A DNA stretch of 64,000 bases from Geomonas subterranea. GTDB lineage: Bacteria; Desulfobacterota; Desulfuromonadia; Geobacterales; Geobacteraceae. The stretch lies in the NCBI RefSeq assembly GCF_019063845.1, contig NZ_CP077683.1, positions 124,001 to 188,000 of the forward strand, read 5' to 3'. Position 1 is the stretch's first letter. Every line of letters begins with the position of its first letter. The notes beneath the pieces are model-generated. The model was not told the origin of the DNA and did not search any database. It was given only the letters and a program-made list of their open reading frames with translations. Made by a program: the position numbers and the translations under genes. Positions 55,197 through 64,000 of this stretch are shown piece by piece.

Positions 55197-56540
55197 ATGG
55201 ATGTACTAACCCTGAGCAGGCTGCAGTTCGCCATCACCAGCATGTTCCACTTCATTTTCGTCCCCCTGACCCTGGGACTGTCGGTCCTGGTGGCCATGAT
55301 GGAGACCCGCTACGTGCTGAGCGGCAACGAGATGTACAAGAGGATGGCGAAGTTCTGGGGCAAGCTGTTCCTGATCAACTTCGCCCTCGGCGTGGTGACC
55401 GGCATCACCATGGAGTTCCAGTTCGGCATGAACTGGGCCGAGTACTCGCGCTACGTGGGCGACATCTTCGGGGCTCCCCTGGCCATCGAGGCGACCGTGG
55501 CCTTCTTCATGGAAAGCGTGTTCATCGGGGTCTGGGCCTTTGGCTGGGACAAGGTGGGGAGGAGGTTCCACGCCGTCTCCATCTGGCTGGTGGCGCTGGC
55601 GACCAACCTATCGGGGCTTTGGATCCTCCTGGCTAACGGCTGGATGCAGCACCCGGTCGGGTACGTGCTCAGAAACGGGCGCGCCGAGATGGTGGACTTC
55701 ATGGCGCTCATCACCAACCCCTTCGGCCTGCTGAAGTTCGGTCACCAGATCGTCTCCGGCTACACCGTGGCCGGCTTCTTCGTGATGGGGATCTCCGCCT
55801 ATCACCTGCTCAAGGCGCGTAACCGCGAATTCTTCAAGGCCTCCTTCGGCATGGCCGCCGTTTTCGCGCTGGCCGCATCCATCATGGTCGCCGTCATAGG
55901 GGACTTCCACGCGGCCGACGTCGCCAAGACCCAGCCCGCCAAGTTCGCCGCCATGGAAGCGGTCTGGAACTCCTGCAGCAACGCTCCGATGCACCTGATC
56001 GCCTTCCCCGACGAGAAGAACGAGTGCAACCTGGTTTCCGCGCTCCCCGTGCCGGGACTTCTAAGCTTCCTGGCCTTCCACGACACCAACGCCCAGATCC
56101 GCGGCATCACCTCCTTCCCCAAGGACGAGCGTCCGCCGGTTCTCCCGGTCTTTTTGAGCTTCCGCCTGATGGTCGGGCTGGGGACCCTGTTCATCCTCCT
56201 CTCCGCGGCCGGGCTCTTCCTCTCCAGAAACGGACTGCTGGAGAAATACCCCCTGTTTCTGAAGCTCCTGGTCCTCTGCATCCCGCTCCCCTACATCGCC
56301 AACCAGCTCGGCTGGCTGGTCTCCGAGGTGGGGAGGCAGCCCTGGATCGTCTACGGCATCATGAAGACCTCTGACGCGGTCTCCAAGTCGCTGGAACTGT
56401 CGCAGGTGATCGGCTCGCTGCTGGGGTTCACGCTCCTCTACGGTCTTTTGGGCTTCGTGGACATCTACCTGTTGGCCAAATTCGCCCGCAAAGGGCCTGA
56501 AGAAACTCACGTCGGCGCTACCAACGCCTTCAGAAACTAG
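55197..56540 (+). CDS. cydA: Cytochrome bd oxidase subunit I
   Basis: 447 residues, about nine membrane segments. It begins DVLTLSRLQFAITSMFHFIF with His18, a heme b595/d region ligand; other hallmark parts are the KFGHQIVSGYTVAGFFVMG helix (heme b558 His) and EVGRQPWIVYG before the C-terminal segments. The Q-loop is short compared with E. coli CydA (522 residues). It oxidises quinol and reduces O2 with high affinity, without proton pumping. AAGGAG precedes the ATG. Followed by cydB after 9 bp. Confidence 0.96.
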   Translation: MDVLTLSRLQFAITSMFHFIFVPLTLGLSVLVAMMETRYVLSGNEMYKRMAKFWGKLFLINFALGVVTGITMEFQFGMNWAEYSRYVGDIFGAPLAIEATVAFFMESVFIGVWAFGWDKVGRRFHAVSIWLVALATNLSGLWILLANGWMQHPVGYVLRNGRAEMVDFMALITNPFGLLKFGHQIVSGYTVAGFFVMGISAYHLLKARNREFFKASFGMAAVFALAASIMVAVIGDFHAADVAKTQPAKFAAMEAVWNSCSNAPMHLIAFPDEKNECNLVSALPVPGLLSFLAFHDTNAQIRGITSFPKDERPPVLPVFLSFRLMVGLGTLFILLSAAGLFLSRNGLLEKYPLFLKLLVLCIPLPYIANQLGWLVSEVGRQPWIVYGIMKTSDAVSKSLELSQVIGSLLGFTLLYGLLGFVDIYLLAKFARKGPEETHVGATNAFRN

Positions 56541-56549
56541 GGGGGGACA

Positions 56550-57578
56550 ATGGATCTGCATATCGTATGGTTTGTACTTTGGGGTGTTCTGTGGGCGGTC
56601 TATTTCATGCTGGACGGCTTCGTCCTGGGGGCGGGGATGCTGCACCGCGTGCTGGGGAAAACCGACATCGACCGTCGCGTGGTCATCAACAGCTTCGGCC
56701 CGGTCTGGGACGGCAACGAGGTCTGGCTGATCACCGCTGGCGGCGCCACCTTCGCCGCATTCCCGACCACCTACGCGCTCATGTTCAGCTACCTGTACAC
56801 GCCGCTTCTGCTCCTACTCTTCGGATTGATCGTGCGCGGGGTCTCCTTCGAGTTCCGCAGCAAGGAGGAGAGCGCCGCCTGGCGTGGCTGCTGGGACTGG
56901 GCCATCGTGCTCTCCAGTTTCGTGCCGGCGCTTCTTTTCGGCGTCGCCTTCGGCAACATATTTTCCGGGCTCCCCATGGACCAGGCGGGGTACCACGGCT
57001 CCCTCGTCGCCCTTTTGAACCCCTACGGGATCGTGAGCGGACTGCTCTTCGTGATGCTTTTTCTGGAGCACGGCGCCCTCTACGTGGCGGTGAAGAGCAC
57101 GGGCGAACTGAGCCGGCGCGCCGAATCCCTGGCCCGCACCCTCTGGATCCCGCTGCTCGTGGTGGCGGTCGCCTTCCTTGGGTACACGAACTTCGCGACC
57201 AAACTCTATGACAACTACCTGAAGACCCCGGTGCTGCTGGTGGCTCCAATTGTGGCGGTCGCGGCGCTCATCGGCGTGCGCGTGCTGCTGGGGAAGGGGA
57301 ACACCCTTTCCGCCTTCACCGCCTCCTGCGTCACCATCCTGGGCGTCGTGGGGACGGGCGTGATCGGGCTTTTCCCCAACCTGATCCCTTCCAGCCTGGA
57401 CACGCTGTACAGCCTCACCATTTACAACAGCTCCTCCTCGGAGTACACGCTGCGGATCATGACCGCCGTCGCCTTCATGTTCGTGCCGGTGGTGATCCTG
57501 TACAAGATCTGGGTGTACCGGATCTTCAGGGGGAGGGTCACCGCCGAGGGGGTGGCCGCCGACCACGAGGCGTACTAG
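56550..57578 (+). CDS. cydB: Cytochrome bd oxidase subunit II
   Basis: 342 residues, about eight membrane segments, with the family opening IVWFVLWGVLWAVYFMLDGF and GPVWDGNEVWLITAGGATFAAFP. It pairs with CydA to form the oxidase. GGGGGACA precedes the ATG. No CydX-like frame follows; the next 15 bp lead into a terminator. Confidence 0.95.
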   Translation: MDLHIVWFVLWGVLWAVYFMLDGFVLGAGMLHRVLGKTDIDRRVVINSFGPVWDGNEVWLITAGGATFAAFPTTYALMFSYLYTPLLLLLFGLIVRGVSFEFRSKEESAAWRGCWDWAIVLSSFVPALLFGVAFGNIFSGLPMDQAGYHGSLVALLNPYGIVSGLLFVMLFLEHGALYVAVKSTGELSRRAESLARTLWIPLLVVAVAFLGYTNFATKLYDNYLKTPVLLVAPIVAVAALIGVRVLLGKGNTLSAFTASCVTILGVVGTGVIGLFPNLIPSSLDTLYSLTIYNSSSSEYTLRIMTAVAFMFVPVVILYKIWVYRIFRGRVTAEGVAADHEAY

Positions 57579-57592
57579 CCCCTCTTCCCCGC

Positions 57593-57623
57593 CGCCGCCC
57601 CCATCCCGGGGGGGCGGCGTTTT
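57593..57623 (+). terminator. Terminator of cydAB
   Basis: CGCCGCCCCC (57593-57602) pairs with GGGGGCGGCG (57610-57619), followed by TTTT. The 57579-57896 gap also contains the tig promoter and a leader of about 170 nt in which I see nothing else. Confidence 0.8.
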
Positions 57624-57690
57624 CCGTTTCCGGCGCCGCTTCGGACCGGTCTCGACGTCCGTAAGCGATTAAAGCGAAACCAATTCTATA

Positions 57691-57720
57691 TTGACAAGTT
57701 CCCTTCCTCTTTGCTACTTT
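57691..57720 (+). promoter_or_regulatory. tig-clpP-clpX-lon promoter
   Basis: TTGACA (57691-57696), 18 bp, TACTTT (57715-57720), in an A/T-rich stretch. The predicted 5' leader is long (about 170 nt). Confidence 0.6.
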
Positions 57721-57896
57721 ACCCTCTTGTCGCGCGCCCTAAGCGAACAGCGCCGGTGCCATAGCCCTTCCCGGGAGGCAGCTTTTCTAGCGGATGCCCC
57801 GACAGACCCGTCACCACAACCCCCGCCCAGACATTCATGCACGAGGCATTACGGCAGAGAACCTGCCATATAAAGTGAACAAAGAGAGGACTTTCC

Positions 57897-59204
57897 ATGC
57901 AGATTAGTGTTGAATCGGTCAACAGCATCAAGAAGAAGTTGAACTTCGAAATTCCGGCGGAGAAAGTTTCTGCTGAAGTCGACAAGGCTTATGCCGAAAT
58001 AAGGAAGCATGCCGCCATAAAAGGGTTCCGCAAGGGCAAGGTCCCGATGAGCCTGATCGAGAAACACTACGGCGAGAAGATGGCCGATGACGTCGTCAAG
58101 AGCCTCGTTAGCGATACCTACTTCCAGGCAGTCACCGAAAAGGGGCTGAACCCCGTTTCCTACCCCGTCATCGAGAGCGAAATGCTCCAGAAGGGGCAGC
58201 CGTTCAAGTACTCCGCGACCATCGAAGTGTTCCCGGAAGTAGAGCTGAAGGAATACCTCGGTCTCGAGGTCCAGAAGGAGAAGCTGGAACTCGACCCCGC
58301 CGCGGTCGACGCCCGTCTCAAGGAGATGCAGGAGCGCATGGCACAGCTGGCGCCGGCCCCGGAAGGGCGTGCCGCAGCCATGGGCGACTTCGTCACCTTC
58401 GACTTCGAGGGCTCCATCGACGGCGTTCCCTTCGATGGGGGTGCCGCCGAGGACTTCCAGCTCGAGATCGGCTCCGGGCGCTTCATCCCGGGTTTCGAGG
58501 ACCAGCTGGTCGGCATGACCGTGGGGACCAACAGCACCATCAAGGTGACCTTCCCCGAGAACTACGGTTCCGCGGAACTGGCCGGCAAGCCCGCTGACTT
58601 CGAGATCACCGTGAAGGAGATCAAGATCAAGGAGCTTCCCGAGCTGAACGACGACTTCGCCAAGGAGTTCGGCGAGGAGTTCGAAACCCTCGACCTTTTG
58701 AAGGCCAAGCTGGCCGAGATCAACCAGGCCCAGGAAGAGTCCCGCATCAACCACGACCTGCGCGAGAACGTCTTCAAGGCGCTGATCGAGAAGAACCCGG
58801 TCGAGGTCCCCGAGGCCCTGGTCGACCGCCAGGTCACCATGATGCTGGAGAACACCAAGCAGCGCCTCGCCTCCCAGAGGATGTCCCTGGAGATGATGGG
58901 GATGACAGACGACAGCTACAAGGCACAGTTCCGCGACGCGGCCCGCGACCAGGTCAAAGGGTCCGTGATCGTCGACGCCGTGGCCGAGAAGGAATCCGTC
59001 GTGGTGACCGAGGAGGAGTTTGAGGGGCAGATCGCCCAGATCTCCGCCCAGACCGGCCAGCCGCTGGAGAAGGTGGCGCAGATGTACAAGACCAACGAGC
59101 GGGCCAAGGACAGCCTCATGGCCCAGATGAGGGAAGACAAGGCGGTGCAGTTCATCATCGAGCGCGCCAAGGTGACCGAGGTTCCCAAGGCGGAAAGCAA
59201 ATAG
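57897..59204 (+). CDS. tig: Trigger factor
   Basis: 435-residue ribosome-associated chaperone and prolyl isomerase. The ribosome-binding signature is [17 protein letters not shown] (residues about 43-59), the FKBP-type domain spans about 155-240 ([20 protein letters not shown]), and the rest is the helical substrate-binding domain. AGAGAGGA precedes the ATG. First of tig-clpP-clpX-lon, the usual protein-quality-control cluster. Confidence 0.97.
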   Translation: MQISVESVNSIKKKLNFEIPAEKVSAEVDKAYAEIRKHAAIKGFRKGKVPMSLIEKHYGEKMADDVVKSLVSDTYFQAVTEKGLNPVSYPVIESEMLQKGQPFKYSATIEVFPEVELKEYLGLEVQKEKLELDPAAVDARLKEMQERMAQLAPAPEGRAAAMGDFVTFDFEGSIDGVPFDGGAAEDFQLEIGSGRFIPGFEDQLVGMTVGTNSTIKVTFPENYGSAELAGKPADFEITVKEIKIKELPELNDDFAKEFGEEFETLDLLKAKLAEINQAQEESRINHDLRENVFKALIEKNPVEVPEALVDRQVTMMLENTKQRLASQRMSLEMMGMTDDSYKAQFRDAARDQVKGSVIVDAVAEKESVVVTEEEFEGQIAQISAQTGQPLEKVAQMYKTNERAKDSLMAQMREDKAVQFIIERAKVTEVPKAESK

Positions 59205-59212
59205 GAGATTCC

Positions 59213-59808
<596 letters not shown>

Positions 59809-59812
<4 letters not shown>

Positions 59813-61062
59813 GCAGAAGAGATGACCGTTCCGATACGCTGATCTGTTCCTTTTGCGGGAAGAGCCAGGAAGAGGTGAAGAAGCTTATAGCGGGGCCCAC
59901 GGTCTACATCTGCGACGAGTGCATCGAACTTTGCAACGACATCATCGCGGAGGAGTCCAAGCTCGAGGACACCGCGGGACCGGACGTCCGCAAGCTCCCC
60001 AAGCCGCAGGAGATCAAGGAGGTCCTGGACGAGTACGTCATCGGGCAGTCCCGCGCCAAGAAGGTTCTGGCCGTCGCGGTGTACAACCACTACAAGCGCG
60101 TCGAGGCGCCCACCAAGCCCGGCGACGTCGAGATGCAGAAGAGCAACATACTCCTTCTGGGGCCGACCGGTTCGGGGAAGACGCTCCTGGCGCAGACCCT
60201 GGCCCGCATCCTCAAGGTTCCTTTCGCCATGGCGGACGCCACCAACCTCACCGAGGCGGGGTACGTGGGTGAGGACGTCGAGAACATCATCCTGACCCTC
60301 TTGCAGGCCGCCGACTACGACGTGGAGAAGGCGCAGAAGGGGATCATCTACATCGACGAGATCGACAAGATCGCCAGGAAGTCCGATTCCCCCTCCATCA
60401 CCCGCGACGTCTCCGGCGAAGGGGTGCAGCAGGCCCTTCTGAAGATCATCGAGGGGACCATCGCGAGCGTTCCCCCGAAGGGTGGGCGCAAGCATCCGCA
60501 GCAGGAGTTCCTGAAGGTGGACACCACCAACATCCTCTTCATCTGCGGCGGCGCCTTCCCGGGGCTGGACAACATCATCCAGCAGAGGATCGGCGTGAAG
60601 ACCCTGGGGTTCGGGGCCGACGTCAAGAAGAAGGTCGAGAAGAAGGCCGGGGAGCTCCTGGCCGGCGTCACCCCCGAGGACCTGTTGAAGTTCGGCTTCA
60701 TCCCCGAGTTCGTCGGGCGTCTCCCCATGCTCGCCTCGCTTTCCGAGCTGGACGAGGAGGCCATGGTGCAGATCCTCAAGGAGCCCAAGAACGCGCTGAT
60801 CAAGCAGTACCAGAAGCTGTTCGAGATGGAGCACGTGAAGCTGAAGTTCACCGACGGCTCCCTGATCGCCATCGCCCGCGAGGCGCTGAAGAGAAAGACC
60901 GGCGCCCGCGGCCTGCGCTCCATCCTGGAGAACGCGATGCTCGACATCATGTACGAGATCCCGTCCCAGAGCATGGTCAAAGAGGTGGTGATCAGCGAAG
61001 AGGTGATCTACAGCAAGGAAAAACCGATCATCGTCTACGAGAACGTGGCCGAAAGCGCCTAA
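59809..61062 (+). CDS. clpX: ATP-dependent Clp protease ATP-binding subunit ClpX
   Basis: 417 residues from a TTG start overlapping the clpP stop (TTGA). The N-terminal zinc-binding domain ([23 protein letters not shown]) selects substrates. AAA motor: Walker [16 protein letters not shown], Walker [17 protein letters not shown] pore loop region [10 protein letters not shown], sensor [11 protein letters not shown]. The IGF-type ClpP contact loop ([11 protein letters not shown] region) is present. Confidence 0.98.
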
Positions 61063-61071
61063 CAGGTACAT

Positions 61072-63492
<2,421 letters not shown>

Positions 63493-63511
63493 AAAAAAAA
63501 TTAGAAAAAGG

Positions 63512-63541
63512 TTGACACTCCGAACGAAGCTCTGGTATATA
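63512..63541 (+). promoter_or_regulatory. HU gene promoter
   Basis: TTGACA (63512-63517), 18 bp, TATATA (63536-63541), about 40 bp before the HU start; preceded by an A-rich stretch that could be an UP element. A strong promoter is typical for HU. Confidence 0.75.
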
Positions 63542-63579
63542 GTGTCTTCACTTTTGCGATGCAAACCTAGGAGGAGCTA

Positions 63580-63855
63580 ATGAACAAGGCAGAGCTGGTA
63601 GGCGCAATTGCCGAAGAAGCACAGTTGACGAAGGTTGATGCTGACAAGGCCCTCTCCGGGATTCTCGACGCACTCACCAACTGCCTCGCCGACGGCGACA
63701 AGGTGACCCTGGTCGGCTTCGGTACCTTCAGCGTCGCGGAGCGCGCCGCTCGCACCGGTCAGAATCCGCAGACCGGGAAGAAGATCGAGATCGCCGCTTC
63801 GATCGCCCCGAAATTCAAGCCGGGCAACACGCTGAAGGCATTGATCAACGGTTAA
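63580..63855 (+). CDS. hup: HU-family DNA-binding protein
   Basis: 91 residues, standard HU length: MNKAELVGAIAEEAQLTKVD, then GFGTFSVAERAARTGQNPQTGKK (beta-arm with the DNA-intercalating region) and FKPGNTLKALING. Nucleoid-associated dimer that bends DNA. AGGAGG lies 6 bp before the ATG. A GC-rich hairpin (ATCCCGGG/CCCGGGAT, 63860-63877) follows without a T-run, so transcription may continue into the tRNA. Confidence 0.96.
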   Translation: MNKAELVGAIAEEAQLTKVDADKALSGILDALTNCLADGDKVTLVGFGTFSVAERAARTGQNPQTGKKIEIAASIAPKFKPGNTLKALING

Positions 63856-63888
63856 CAAGATCCCGGGTTCCCGGGATGCAGTAGATGC

Positions 63889-63965
63889 GGGGTTGTAGCT
63901 CAGTTGGTTAGAGTGCCAGCCTGTCACGCTGGAAGTCGCGGGTTCGAGCCCCGTCAACCCCGCCA
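63889..63965 (+). tRNA. tRNA-Asp (GTC anticodon)
   Basis: 77 nt including an encoded CCA. The acceptor GGGGTTG (63889-63895) pairs with CAACCCC (63955-63961), discriminator G, then CCA. The anticodon arm CCAGC-CTGTCAC-GCTGG puts GTC at 63923-63925; the T arm is CGGGTTCGAGCCCCG-like. Confidence 0.97.
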
Positions 63966-63978
63966 TATAAAATTCAAT

Positions 63979-64000
63979 GGGTGAATAGCTCAGCTGGGAG
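63979..64000 (+). tRNA. tRNA, truncated by the window end (possibly tRNA-Val)
   Basis: GGGTGAATAGCTCAGCTGGGAG has the acceptor and D-arm of a tRNA, 13 bp after tRNA-Asp. The anticodon lies beyond the window; the 5' sequence resembles tRNA-Val, but this is a guess. Confidence 0.75.

Noticed and set aside
57727-57896. Hidden small gene or RNA in the long tig leader
   Set aside because: No start with a ribosome-binding site, no stable hairpin and no conserved motif recognised.

Overview
The window is a high-GC bacterial chromosome segment. Its gene content and order fit a Geobacter-type Desulfuromonadota (Geobacter/Citrifermentans/Geomonas group): tig-clpP-clpX-lon-HU-tRNA-Asp, xseA-xseB-ispA-dxs, acpS-nnrD-CBS-tsaE followed by lysC-cimA, small zinc-ribbon proteins, many GC-rich dispersed palindromes, and large sensor kinase/GGDEF pairs. 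The genus assignment is an inference from content, not from a marker-gene comparison.

Region by region. 1-5.7 kb: the 3' part of a giant type I-secreted adhesin made of almost identical 110-residue VCBS repeats and ending in RTX repeats. 5.9-8.3 kb: a GspA/GspB (ExeAB-like) pair. 8.3-14.4 kb: recD2, a racemase-family gene, a small secreted protein, an MFS exporter, a HicAB toxin-antitoxin pair and a LysE exporter. 14.4-16.3 kb: an FKBP isomerase and a ferredoxin-like gene whose frame is broken at a GC-rich repeat. 16.5-21.1 kb: a hybrid histidine kinase overlapping a REC-GGDEF diguanylate cyclase. 21.1-30.2 kb (minus strand): cobO, then a cbb3 oxidase assembly and structural cluster (a TauE-like gene, ccoS with a frameshift, ccoI, H, G, P, Q, O, N). 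30.7-38.2 kb: a nitrosative/oxidative stress block with hcp, norB, norC, ric and a bacteriohemerythrin, plus a 504-bp array of degenerate repeats with an exact 21-bp period. 38.5-41 kb: a polysaccharide-deacetylase-like protein and an orphan ParA-type ATPase. 41.5-54.2 kb: housekeeping operons (exonuclease VII, isoprenoid precursor synthesis, AcpS, NAD(P)HX repair, TsaE, aspartokinase, citramalate synthase, ComEA-like). 54.3-57.6 kb: an Fe-S Rrf2 regulator and the bd oxidase genes cydAB. 57.9-64 kb: trigger factor, ClpP, ClpX, Lon, HU, tRNA-Asp and the start of a second tRNA.

How it fits together: two high-affinity oxygen reductases (cbb3 and bd), a NO reductase, Hcp, Ric and hemerythrin lie within about 36 kb. 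This reads as the O2/NO defence and microaerobic kit of a lineage known for anaerobic metal reduction. The heme-carrying subunits are rearranged: CcoO and NorC each carry an extra C-terminal c-type heme domain, and CcoP has lost one. Promoter-level reading gives several testable regulatory links: a shared GGAT-N6-GGTCCT element at rrf2 and cydA, a Crp/Fnr-type box upstream of ric, and palindromes at hcp, norC, ccoN and hicA.

The most unusual structure is the 21-bp-period array between hcp and norB. Other points worth checking are the two frame breaks (ferredoxin gene, ccoS), a 12-bp perfect stem inside the start of lon, and a 28-residue membrane microprotein upstream of norC.
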